Shown: positions 1-6,120, counted from the first letter of the stretch. The stretch is 7,317 bases of DNA from Peptococcaceae bacterium UBA4997 (GCA_002398485.1 DGYV01000035.1:1-7317); one strand, 5' to 3'. Notes: generated by a model from the sequence alone, not told the origin. Program-made: numbers and translations.

Positions 1-872
1 CGTGAACCTGCACAGCATACCTGGCCTTGATTAAACAAAATACCAAGCTGCAGACCATCCAGTGCCATATCCCATTTACAATCAGGAAAATAAATATTGG
101 CTGATTTGCCGCCCAACTCTAAAGTAGAAGGAATAAGCTTATCTGCCGCGGCGGCGGCAACCGAACCACCAACTTCCGTAGAACCAGTAAAGGCCAGTTT
201 TCTGAAACCGGGGTGATCCAGCATATATTGGCCTGCTTTTGAGCCTTTGCCGGTAATTACGTTAAATACACCGGGAGGCAGCACATCTTGAATCAATTTA
301 GCAAATTCCAATACGCTTAAAGAGGTACAACTTGAAGGCTTGAATACCGTACAACAGCCTGCTGCAAGTACGGGGGCAAGCTTCCATGCAGCCATTAGTA
401 AAGGAAAATTCCACGGTACAATCTGGCCTACCACACCTATTGGCTCACGCAGGATCACAGAAAGAGTATTATTATCTACCATATTGGCACTGCCTTCTTC
501 TGTACGAACAGCACTTGCAAAATAACGGAAATGATCGGAGGAAAAAGGCACATCAATAGCCATGGTTTCCCTTATCGGCTTGCCGTTATCCAAGCTTTCC
601 AGCATAGCCAGCTTTTCCTTATTGGCATCGATGATATCCGCAATTTTCATTAAAATATCCGCTCGTTCTATCGGACTAACATCTTTCCAGGTTTCCCAGG
701 CGGCCCAGGCTGCTTTTACAGCATCATCCACATCTTCCTTTGTAGCCTCTGCGCAGGTAGAAAGCAGCTCACCATTAGCAGGGCAATAACACTTGAAGGT
801 TCCGCCATCCTTAGCATCCACCCACTTACCATTAATAAAAAGGTTATAACTTTCCCTTGCCACATTTTGCAT
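1..872 (-). CDS. NAD(P)-dependent aldehyde dehydrogenase, C-terminus cut by window edge
   Basis: Oxidises an aldehyde to the carboxylic acid with NAD(P)+ in the cytoplasm; the specific substrate cannot be told. Reading from ATG at 872, 290 complete codons are visible, against about 480-500 in the family. The main landmarks of the ALDH superfamily are present: an N-terminal FINGKW segment, the cofactor and oxyanion motif PWNFP with the conserved Asn at about residue 155, the Rossmann-type FTGSTEVG stretch, the general base Glu252 in LELGGKS, and the catalytic Cys286 in NQGQVCCAGS. The Glu-to-Cys distance is 34 residues, as in human ALDH2 (268 and 302). The start is supported by AAGGAG at 886-881, 8 nt upstream. 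The gene has its own promoter (1003-1031) and is separated from the ABC transporter cluster by a terminator, so it is probably not part of that operon. Family assignment is secure; the last 200 or so residues lie outside the window. Confidence 0.95.
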   Translation of the reverse strand, partial: MQNVARESYNLFINGKWVDAKDGGTFKCYCPANGELLSTCAEATKEDVDDAVKAAWAAWETWKDVSPIERADILMKIADIIDANKEKLAMLESLDNGKPIRETMAIDVPFSSDHFRYFASAVRTEEGSANMVDNNTLSVILREPIGVVGQIVPWNFPLLMAAWKLAPVLAAGCCTVFKPSSCTSLSVLEFAKLIQDVLPPGVFNVITGKGSKAGQYMLDHPGFRKLAFTGSTEVGGSVAAAAADKLIPSTLELGGKSANIYFPDCKWDMALDGLQLGILFNQGQVCCAGS

Positions 873-1002
873 TGTCGACACTCCTTCCAAACAGAAAATT
901 TAGATTTTTGGGAATATTAAGTACAAATAATGCCAGGAAACCTTACAGCCCAAGCTAAGCTAGCAAAAACTTTAGCCTAAACGGAGCATTGTTCATATTT
1001 CC

Positions 1003-1031
1003 ATTTTAGCACCACCCTATCCATATGTCAA
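1003..1031 (-). promoter_or_regulatory. Sigma-A-type promoter of the aldehyde dehydrogenase gene
   Basis: On the minus strand there is a -35 box TTGACA (1031-1026, consensus), a 17-bp spacer and a -10 box TAAAAT (1008-1003). Transcription would start near 996, giving a leader of about 124 nt before the ATG at 872. No sigma-54 -24/-12 element of good quality is seen in the leader. The inverted repeat at 1033-1056 ends two bases upstream of the -35 box, which suggests regulated transcription. This is a sequence match only. Confidence 0.7.
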
Positions 1032-1032
1032 T

Positions 1033-1056
1033 AAATGGTAAAAAATGCTACCATTT
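1033..1056. promoter_or_regulatory. Inverted repeat abutting the dehydrogenase -35 box, candidate operator
   Basis: Perfect 8-bp arms, AAATGGTA (1033-1040) and TACCATTT (1049-1056), are separated by 8 nt. The element lies directly upstream of the -35 box of the aldehyde dehydrogenase promoter, a common position for an activator site or an upstream repressor operator. On the plus strand it is followed by six T residues (1054-1059), so a weak terminator is an alternative reading, but the stem is AT-rich and no plus-strand gene leads into it. The binding protein is unknown. Confidence 0.45.
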
Positions 1057-1075
1057 TTTAATTTATTTTTATTTA

Positions 1076-1098
1076 TTTTTATCATATTGTGATAAAAA
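1076..1098. repeat. 9-bp inverted repeat TTTTTATCA / TGATAAAAA
   Basis: Perfect arms at 1076-1084 and 1090-1098 are separated by 5 nt (TATTG). The element lies about 45 bp upstream of the dehydrogenase -35 box in very AT-rich DNA. It could be a distal regulator site, vaguely resembling Crp/Fnr-type dyads, but the match to any named consensus is poor. It may also be a by-product of base composition. Confidence 0.35.
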
Positions 1099-1120
1099 AT
1101 TGACTTTTCATTAATCTTAT

Positions 1121-1132
1121 ATTGTATACAAT
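1121..1132. promoter_or_regulatory. Perfect palindrome ATTGTATACAAT, candidate GntR-type operator
   Basis: A 12-bp perfect palindrome whose core TTGTATACAA fits the general pattern recognised by FadR-subfamily GntR regulators (T.GT...AC.A, known for that family). It lies about 90 bp upstream of the dehydrogenase promoter and overlaps the -10 position of a weak plus-strand promoter-like sequence (TTGACT at 1100-1105, 17-bp spacer, TGTATA at 1123-1128). No GntR gene is present in the window. Assignment to the family is inference. Confidence 0.35.
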
Positions 1133-1223
1133 GATTTCCTCTGTGATATGTTAGCAAAATCGGAAACTTGGTTCCATTGAGTGGGAAATATTGCCGACTA
1201 TTGTTATTTTAAGATATTGCCAT

Positions 1224-1266
1224 AAAAAAACAGCTTGAGTTATCTCACATAGCTCAGGCTGTTTTT
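1224..1266 (-). terminator. Rho-independent terminator of the purine/nucleoside operon, probably bidirectional
   Basis: Stem arms at 1226-1242 and 1250-1266 pair over 17 positions, with two G-T wobbles, around a 7-nt loop (tctcaca). The core is CAGC...GCTG extended by TGAG/CTCA. Reading on the minus strand, the stem lies about 35 nt past the stop codon of the last permease gene (1301) and ends in a run of seven U residues (1230-1224). The plus strand also carries a T-run (1262-1266), so it could stop transcription from either side and insulate the aldehyde dehydrogenase from the transporter operon. Confidence 0.9.
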
Positions 1267-1300
1267 ATTGTTTTTATTAGCTATAGCAATTTAAAACTTT

Positions 1301-2272
1301 TTATCTATCTTCCCTAAAGTAGGGATTGCCCAGCCAGCCGGGCGGTTGATTTTCCCTTTTCTTTCTTAAGGTAATGATGACAAGCACGATTATAGTCATC
1401 AAATAGGGTATCATATCCAAAAGTTGAGTTGGTATGATAAAGCTGTTACCGAAAAACGGTATGCTCAGATTTTGGATTTTAAAACCAATGGTCCTTAGCA
1501 TACCGAAGAAATAAGCGCCGAAAATGGCTTTTAAAGGATGCCAGGTAGCAAAAATAACCAATGCTACGGCAATCCAGCCAACCCCTGCTGTGATCTCTTC
1601 TTGCCAGCGGCCAATAAATACAACGGAGGTATAAGCCCCTCCTATACCGCACATGGCTCCGCCAAGCAAAATGCTTATATACTTGTATAAATCCACATGT
1701 ACACCCGAGGCATCGGCCGCAGCCGGGTTTTCACCCACCACACGCAAATTCAGGCCGTAACGGGTACATTTGATAAAGAAGTACACCACAAAAGCCAAAA
1801 TAAAGGCTAGCCAAACGTACAAACTTTGCGAAAAAAACATTTTGCCTAAAATAGGTATATCTTTCAATATGGGTATTTCCATAGGTGCAAAGGATTTTAC
1901 TAAACTATCCGAAAGAGTTTCAGCAGCAAGTTTTTGACCAACAAAACTGGAAAAACCTGTACCAAATATGGTAAGCGCCAAACCTGTTACTATTTGATTA
2001 GCCCGCAAGGTAACAGTAACAAAAGCATATATAAGAGCACCTAAAGCGCCTGCCGATCCTGCCGCAAGCAAGGTCAAAGCAGGATCGCCCGAGGAAAAAC
2101 CAACCTGAAAGCCTATAACAGCTCCCATAAGCATCATGCCTTCAACACCCAAATTAAGGTGGCCTACTTTTTCACCCAAAATAGCGCCTAGGGTAGCAAA
2201 AAGAATAGGTGTGCCCATTTGTACGGAGGTTTGCAAAAATAGGGCAACCATTTGCACAGTTGTGTTTTCCAT
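1301..2272 (-). CDS. nupQ: BMP-type nucleoside ABC transporter, second permease subunit (NupQ-like)
   Basis: An inner-membrane permease of 323 residues, one of two that form the translocation path of a BMP-family (nucleoside) importer. It is highly hydrophobic throughout with roughly eight to ten membrane segments. Near the N-terminus it carries the NLGVEGMMLMGA segment (residues 40-51) typical of the BPD_transp_2 family, and ends in a short charged tail (RKKRENQPPGW...). The ATG at 2272 overlaps the stop codon of the upstream permease by one base (TAATG), with a GGAGGGG ribosome binding site just before it, so translation is probably coupled. It is the last gene of the cluster and is followed by the terminator at 1224-1266. 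The symbol follows Bacillus subtilis nupQ (yufQ) by family and gene order. The exact substrate is not shown by the sequence; purine nucleosides are the best inference from the xpt linkage. Confidence 0.9.
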   Translation of the reverse strand: MENTTVQMVALFLQTSVQMGTPILFATLGAILGEKVGHLNLGVEGMMLMGAVIGFQVGFSSGDPALTLLAAGSAGALGALIYAFVTVTLRANQIVTGLALTIFGTGFSSFVGQKLAAETLSDSLVKSFAPMEIPILKDIPILGKMFFSQSLYVWLAFILAFVVYFFIKCTRYGLNLRVVGENPAAADASGVHVDLYKYISILLGGAMCGIGGAYTSVVFIGRWQEEITAGVGWIAVALVIFATWHPLKAIFGAYFFGMLRTIGFKIQNLSIPFFGNSFIIPTQLLDMIPYLMTIIVLVIITLRKKRENQPPGWLGNPYFREDR

Positions 2273-3372
2273 TATGCTTCCCCTCCTTGACTTTCAGCTT
2301 TGTTTTCAGTTTTATTTTTAGGCTTTGCCTTGTACCAGGAAACTTTGTATTGAGTAAAAAATTCACTACCCAAGATACAAAACAGGATACTGCCCTGCAA
2401 AATGCCTGCTATAGAAGCAGGTATTTGTAAGGCGCCCTGCAAATAAGTACCGCCCTGCAATAAAATGGAAAATAAAAATGATACTATAATGATAGTAAAG
2501 GGATTAAGACGAGCAAGCCAAGCTGTAATAATGGCCGTAAAACCCAAACCACCCGACATTTGATAGCTTAAAGAGCTTTCGATAGCCGAAGCCTGGATCA
2601 TACCGGTTGCACCGCATAAGCCACCGCTTAGGAATACAGCAAGCAACATTACCTTAGTTACATTTATACCTGCGTAACGGGCTGTAGTAACACTTTCACC
2701 CAATACGGATATTTCATAACCAAGTTTTGTGTACCTAAGCAGTATATACACCAATACAACCAAAACCAAAGCAATCACCCAGCCTATATGTACCCCAAAA
2801 AGGTTGGGTAAAATAGCGTTTTTTTCAAAATTTGCTATTTTAGGAAAACCAAACTGGCCGGGATCCTTCCAAGGGCCATGCTGCAAATAAGTTATCCAGC
2901 TTATAGCTATATAGTTCATCATCAAAGTAACAAGGGTTTCATTGGTACCAAAGCGAGCTTTCAGCACAGCAGGTATACAGCACCAAATGCCACCTGCTAC
3001 CAATGCCGCAATGAACATAGCGGGCAGTAAGATATAAGCAGGCCAGTTGAAATAATTCAAGGCTAAAAAAGATGCCGCAAAAGCACCCATATAATACTGG
3101 CCTTCTGCGCCTATATTCCAAAACTTCATGCGAAAAGCAATACCTACACCCAAAGAAAGTATGACCAGTGGTATGGCTTTATTGATAGTTTCTTTAAGAC
3201 GATACGGGGTTGCGGTTGCGCCTTCTAGCATTTTCCAATAAATATCCAAGGGGTTGTAACCTAAAATAAAAATTATTACAGAAGTAGCAAGCAATGCTGC
3301 AACAACTGCCAATATACTTATTAAGAACCTGCGCCCTGATGAGGTTTCGGGTTTCTTGGTAACTCTCAGCAA
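2272..3372 (-). CDS. nupP: BMP-type nucleoside ABC transporter, first permease subunit (NupP-like)
   Basis: Inner-membrane permease of 366 residues and partner of the 1301-2272 product. It has a basic, cytosolic N-terminus (RVTKKPETSSGRR), a first membrane segment at about residues 17-38, the family segment NIGAEGQYYMGA at residues 86-97, and further hydrophobic segments to about residue 335. A hydrophilic Lys/Glu-rich tail (about 341-366) follows. The start is TTG at 3372, supported by a purine-rich AAAGGGGGTGG just upstream; no in-frame ATG lies near, the next Met being too far into the first membrane region. The start overlaps the end of the ATPase gene by 7 nt and the stop overlaps the next gene by 1 nt, indicating tight translational coupling. 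Family and gene order match nupP (yufP) of Bacillus subtilis. Substrate specificity is inferred, not seen. Confidence 0.9.
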   Translation of the reverse strand: MLRVTKKPETSSGRRFLISILAVVAALLATSVIIFILGYNPLDIYWKMLEGATATPYRLKETINKAIPLVILSLGVGIAFRMKFWNIGAEGQYYMGAFAASFLALNYFNWPAYILLPAMFIAALVAGGIWCCIPAVLKARFGTNETLVTLMMNYIAISWITYLQHGPWKDPGQFGFPKIANFEKNAILPNLFGVHIGWVIALVLVVLVYILLRYTKLGYEISVLGESVTTARYAGINVTKVMLLAVFLSGGLCGATGMIQASAIESSLSYQMSGGLGFTAIITAWLARLNPFTIIIVSFLFSILLQGGTYLQGALQIPASIAGILQGSILFCILGSEFFTQYKVSWYKAKPKNKTENKAESQGGEA

Positions 3373-4889
3373 ACCGCCACCCCCTTTGCAATATCCTGGC
3401 CAAGCATAAGCATGCCTATTTCCTCTTTATTGGTATCGGCAGCATTCATAATGCCCATTACCTTGCCATGGCTCAAAACCATGATACGGTCGCTAAGCTC
3501 CAACAGCACATCAAGATCCTCGCCTATAAATAAAATTCCAACGCCCTTTTGTTTTTCTTCGTTCAGGGCATCGTAAATATTATATGAAGCACCTATATCC
3601 AAACCACGTACAGGATAAGCGGTAATCAAAAGCTGGGGCTGTAAATTGATTTCCCTGCCCAAAAGAACTTTTTGGATATTGCCGCCCGAAAGTTTCTTCA
3701 CTTGATGATAAACGCTGGGCGTATTGATATCGAACTTTTCAATGATGCTTTCAGCAATATCCTTACCTTCTTTTCGGTCTATAAAAATACCCTTTTTGTT
3801 TTGGTAAGATTTCAAGAGCATATTATCCACTATATCCATGGCCCCCACCAAGCCCATGCCCAAACGGTCTTCGGGGATAAAGCTCATGCTGATGCCTTTT
3901 CTGATAATAGTTCTGGGGTTCAAGCCCACTATGTCCTCACCCTTGAACAAAATATTGCCCGAAATTGCATGGCAAAGGCCTGCTATAGATTCACAAAGCT
4001 CTTTTTGGCCGCTGCCAGCTATCCCTGCCACACCAAGGATTTCCCCGGTAGTAAGGGCAAAGGAAACTTTATCCAAAGCATTGAGCTTATCCGTACCTGC
4101 CACGGTAAGGTTTTTTATTTCCAAAAGTGGCTTTTTATCTGTTTCAGGAATTTGAGTACGCTCAATAGCCAAACTTATAGGTCGGCCTACCATCATTTCC
4201 GTTAATTCCTGAAAATTTGATTCCTTGGTAATCACAGTATTTATGGTTTTACCTTTTCTGAGTACTGTTACTTTATCGCTTATTTCCATAACCTCATTCA
4301 GTTTATGGGTTATTATGATAATCGCGCAGCCCTCGTTTTTCATATTGCGCAATATTTCAAAAAAGTTCTTTATTTCCTGGGGTGTTAAAACTGCCGTGGG
4401 CTCGTCCAGAATAAGTACATCCGCTCCACGGTAAAGCACTTTTAATATTTCAACTGTCTGCTTTTCACTTACAGACATATTATAGACTTTTTTATCGGGG
4501 TTGATAATCAACCCATACTTTTTACCGATATTATAAATTTGCTCAGTCAATTTTTTATGGTTGATAAACGGGCTGCCTTTAACACCCGTTATGATATTTT
4601 CTTTGGCTGTAAGCACTTCCGCCAACTTAAAATGCTGGTGTACCATACCTATACCGCGCTTGATAGCTTCCTCCGGCGAAGCAAAAACCACTTCTTCACC
4701 GTTTACAAAAATTTGACCGCTGTCGGGGCTGTAAATACCCGAAAGCATATTAACCAAAGTAGATTTCCCACTGCCGTTTTCACCCAGAAGAGCATGGATT
4801 TCCCCTTTATTGATAAAAAGATTCATAGAATCATTAGCCTGTACATCACCAAAACGTTTGCAAATATTTTTAAGCTCAATATAAGCCAC
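3366..4889 (-). CDS. nupO: BMP-type nucleoside ABC transporter, tandem-domain ATPase (NupO-like)
   Basis: Cytoplasmic energy-coupling subunit with two fused nucleotide-binding domains, 507 residues, a normal length for the family. Domain 1 (about 1-240) has Walker A GENGSGKST at 36-44, a relaxed signature VSEKQTVE at 139-146, Walker B VLILDEPT at 158-165 with Glu163, and the switch His195. Domain 2 (about 255-500) has a non-canonical P-loop GIAGSGQKE (289-297), a good signature LSGGNIQKV (400-408), a Walker B region LLITAYPVRGLD without the catalytic Glu, and Glu-Asp in place of the switch His. Such asymmetry is normal in this RbsA/NupO-type family, so probably one ATP site is fully active. 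The start is GTG at 4889 with GGGAGGA 6 nt upstream. It follows the broken binding-protein gene after a hairpin (4918-4957) and overlaps the first permease by 7 nt. The gene appears intact. Confidence 0.93.
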   Translation of the reverse strand: MAYIELKNICKRFGDVQANDSMNLFINKGEIHALLGENGSGKSTLVNMLSGIYSPDSGQIFVNGEEVVFASPEEAIKRGIGMVHQHFKLAEVLTAKENIITGVKGSPFINHKKLTEQIYNIGKKYGLIINPDKKVYNMSVSEKQTVEILKVLYRGADVLILDEPTAVLTPQEIKNFFEILRNMKNEGCAIIIITHKLNEVMEISDKVTVLRKGKTINTVITKESNFQELTEMMVGRPISLAIERTQIPETDKKPLLEIKNLTVAGTDKLNALDKVSFALTTGEILGVAGIAGSGQKELCESIAGLCHAISGNILFKGEDIVGLNPRTIIRKGISMSFIPEDRLGMGLVGAMDIVDNMLLKSYQNKKGIFIDRKEGKDIAESIIEKFDINTPSVYHQVKKLSGGNIQKVLLGREINLQPQLLITAYPVRGLDIGASYNIYDALNEEKQKGVGILFIGEDLDVLLELSDRIMVLSHGKVMGIMNAADTNKEEIGMLMLGQDIAKGVAVC

Positions 4890-4917
4890 CGGGATTCCTC
4901 CCTTTAATTAAAGTTGT

Positions 4918-4957
4918 AAAAAACAGCAATATGGTAGTGCCTTAAGGCACTACCATA
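4918..4957 (-). terminator. Intercistronic hairpin between binding-protein remnant and ATPase gene, attenuator-like
   Basis: A 12-bp perfect stem, TATGGTAGTGCC (4930-4941) with GGCACTACCATA (4946-4957), and a TTAA loop. Reading on the minus strand it lies 16 nt past the stop codon of the binding-protein remnant, and is followed after about 6 nt by six U residues (4923-4918). In intact BMP operons such a hairpin commonly lets the binding protein be made in excess over the ATPase and permeases, by partial termination or by protecting the upstream RNA 3' end. With the binding protein broken, the element would now only lower transporter expression. Confidence 0.75.
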
Positions 4958-4973
4958 CCGCGTTTATGTAACA

Positions 4974-5291
4974 TTAAATACTGCCGATAACACCTTCAAC
5001 GAACCAATCGAAAGACAACATTTCTTCATCGGTCATTACAACACCATCGGCTACTCTTTCTTTACCAGTATTGTCTTTAATAGGACCAACAAAAATTTTG
5101 TTTTCGCCACTTAAAATAGTTGCTTTGGCTTCATCAACAGCTTCCTGAGTGCCTTCGGCGCAAAGATCGCTCAAAGGAGCCAAATCTACGATACCTTCAG
5201 ACATATGGCCCCAGTAATTGGAGGAAGTCCAAGTGCCATCGATAACAGCTTGTACCTGAGGAATATAATAAGCAGCCCAATTCCATATTTT
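4974..5291 (-). pseudogene. Remnant of BMP/Med-family substrate-binding lipoprotein gene, C-terminal ~100 residues only
   Basis: The minus-strand frame is open from 5291 to the TAA at 4976-4974 (105 residues) and reads clearly as the C-terminus of a BMP-family binding protein: IWNWAAYYIPQVQAVIDGTW near its start, then SNYWGH and the strongly conserved end VADGVVMTDEEM...DWFVEGVIGSI. Family members are about 340-370 residues with a lipoprotein signal peptide; here the signal peptide and about 250 residues are missing. Homology stops at about 5288, and a TAA stop in frame (5294-5292) lies immediately before it. Only about 50 nt separate that point from the xpt stop codon, so the missing part cannot be nearby in another frame. 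An internal ATG at 5204 has no proper ribosome binding site and corresponds to a middle-of-protein Met. Position before the ATPase gene is the normal place for this subunit. I read this as a real 5' deletion unless the assembly is wrong. Confidence 0.85.
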
Positions 5292-5330
5292 TTATATAAT
5301 ATTTATCTTTAAAAGATAAATTTATATAAA
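5291..5330. repeat. 40-nt near-perfect AT-rich palindrome at the truncation point
   Basis: Arms TTTATATAA-T-ATTTATCTT (5291-5309) and AAGATAAAT-TTATATAAA (5313-5330) pair over 18 bp with a single bulged T at 5300 and a 3-nt centre (TAA). Only two bases of the 40 are G or C. It fills the gap between the xpt stop codon (5340) and the point where binding-protein homology begins (about 5288). Neither strand shows a following T-run, so it is not a standard terminator, although it could act as an RNA 3'-end stabiliser for xpt. Its position at the break suggests a link with the deletion, which is inference. Confidence 0.7.
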
Positions 5331-5339
5331 CTAGCCATC

Positions 5340-5921
5340 CTAATCCTCAAACACGATACCCTTTTCACTCATAGATTTTACAATAGCCAAGGAATGGAGA
5401 TTGACCCCCATTCCCCTTAAGGTTTTACCACCATTTTGAAAACCTTTTTCTATAACCACACCCGCACCCGCCAATTGAGCACCGGCTTGCCTTATTACAT
5501 CCAAAAGACCGAGCATAGCTTGTCCATTTGCTAAAAAATCGTCCAGGATCAAAATTTTATCTTCTTTATGCAGGTATTTTTTTGAAACAATAATATCATA
5601 AGGCCTTTTATATGTAAAAGATTCCACCCTGCTGGTATAGAACTCATCGGCAATGTTTTCAGACTTTGCTTTCTTGGCAAAAACCACCGGAACATTGAAA
5701 TATTGTGCTGTAATACAAGCTATACCTATACCGGACGCTTCTATAGTGAGAATCTTGTTCACTCCTGCTGTTTGGAACAACCTATAGAATTCCTTGCCTA
5801 TTTCATTATAAAAAACAATATCTATCTGATGATTTAAAAAGCTATCCACTCTTAAAATATTATTACCGGTAGCGCAACCATCCTTTATAATGCGTTCCTT
5901 TAATGCCTTCACAGCACACAT
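5340..5921 (-). CDS. xpt: Xanthine phosphoribosyltransferase
   Basis: Converts xanthine plus PRPP to XMP and pyrophosphate in purine salvage; cytoplasmic. The 193-residue product has the usual length and follows the Bacillus subtilis Xpt pattern from end to end: VDSFLNHQID at 25-34, the TIEASGIGIA region at about 59-68, VPVVFAKK at about 77-84, the PRPP-binding loop LILDDFLANGQA at 124-135, and AGAGVVIEK at about 151-159. The ATG at 5921 has almost no space to its GGGG-rich upstream sequence. A GTG at 5912 would place that GGGG about 8 nt away and give an N-terminus MKALKERI that matches the family better, so the true start may be 5912. A promoter is seen close upstream (5956-5984). It is the first gene of the salvage and uptake cluster. 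Confidence 0.95.
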   Translation of the reverse strand: MCAVKALKERIIKDGCATGNNILRVDSFLNHQIDIVFYNEIGKEFYRLFQTAGVNKILTIEASGIGIACITAQYFNVPVVFAKKAKSENIADEFYTSRVESFTYKRPYDIIVSKKYLHKEDKILILDDFLANGQAMLGLLDVIRQAGAQLAGAGVVIEKGFQNGGKTLRGMGVNLHSLAIVKSMSEKGIVFED

Positions 5922-5955
5922 CCCCAGTCTACAAAAAATTACTTATAATACAACT

Positions 5956-5984
5956 ATTCTACAATAATTATCTGATTTTGGCAA
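5956..5984 (-). promoter_or_regulatory. Sigma-A-type promoter of xpt and the downstream transporter genes
   Basis: On the minus strand TTGCCA (5984-5979), a 17-bp spacer and TAGAAT (5961-5956). Predicted transcription start is near 5949, leaving a leader of only about 27 nt before ATG 5921, too short for a purine riboswitch. A second -10-like TATAAT lies upstream (6015-6010), but its best -35 partner TTGTAA is 19 bp away, so it is weaker. Confidence 0.6.
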
Positions 5985-6022
5985 AGGGTTTTTACAATAA
6001 GCAACAAATATTATAAAGGATT

Positions 6023-6049
6023 TTGACAAAACTTTTACAAAGGTTCAAT
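6023..6049 (+). promoter_or_regulatory. Candidate Pho-box-like direct repeat upstream of the phosphate permease promoter
   Basis: TTGACA (6023-6028), TTTACA (6034-6039) and TTCAAT (6044-6049) recur at 11- and 10-bp steps, with another TTTACA at 5991-5996. PhoP boxes of Bacillus are known as TT(A/T/C)ACA repeats at about 11-bp spacing. The array ends 4 bp before the -35 box of the phosphate permease promoter, a fitting position for an activator. The matches are imperfect and the DNA is AT-rich, so this is tentative. Confidence 0.4.
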
Positions 6050-6053
6050 TGTA

Positions 6054-6082
6054 TTGCAGAAACTCTATGAAAATGTTATTAT
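6054..6082 (+). promoter_or_regulatory. Promoter of the phosphate permease gene with extended -10
   Basis: TTGCAG (6054-6059), a 17-bp spacer and TATTAT (6077-6082), preceded by TGT, which forms an extended -10 (TGnTATTAT). Transcription would start near 6089, leaving a leader of about 32 nt before the ATG at 6121. This start lies downstream of the more distal in-frame ATG at 6049, which argues for translation from 6121. Confidence 0.6.
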
Positions 6083-6120
6083 TAGTTGGGAAATACGAGC
6101 TATTAAAAAGGAGTTACCTA

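Noticed and set aside
921..938. Sigma-54 promoter before the aldehyde dehydrogenase (TGGCA on the minus strand at 935-931)
   Set aside because: The -12 GC element is missing at the required spacing, whereas a good sigma-A promoter exists at 1003-1031.
951..985. Overlapping GCTAA/TTAGC repeats in the dehydrogenase leader
   Set aside because: The stems are about 5 bp with several alternative pairings and match no riboswitch or attenuator that I know.
3672..4907. Several open plus-strand frames of 70-177 codons opposite the ATPase gene
   Set aside because: They are antisense to a well-conserved coding sequence, lack family motifs and ribosome binding sites, and are the expected shadows of it.
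1033..4957. Shared ATGGTAG/CTACCAT in the stems near 1033-1056 and 4930-4957, as a dispersed repeat family
   Set aside because: Only about seven bases are shared, and the loops and contexts differ, so chance is the simpler explanation.
4974..5204. A small 76-residue protein starting at ATG 5204
   Set aside because: The same frame continues upstream with BMP-family sequence to about 5288, so the ATG is an internal Met of a truncated gene and has no convincing ribosome binding site.
6049..6120. Longer phosphate permease with start at ATG 6049 (24 extra residues)
   Set aside because: AAGGAG sits 7 nt before ATG 6121, the predicted transcription start (about 6089) lies downstream of 6049, and the extra residues show no family likeness.
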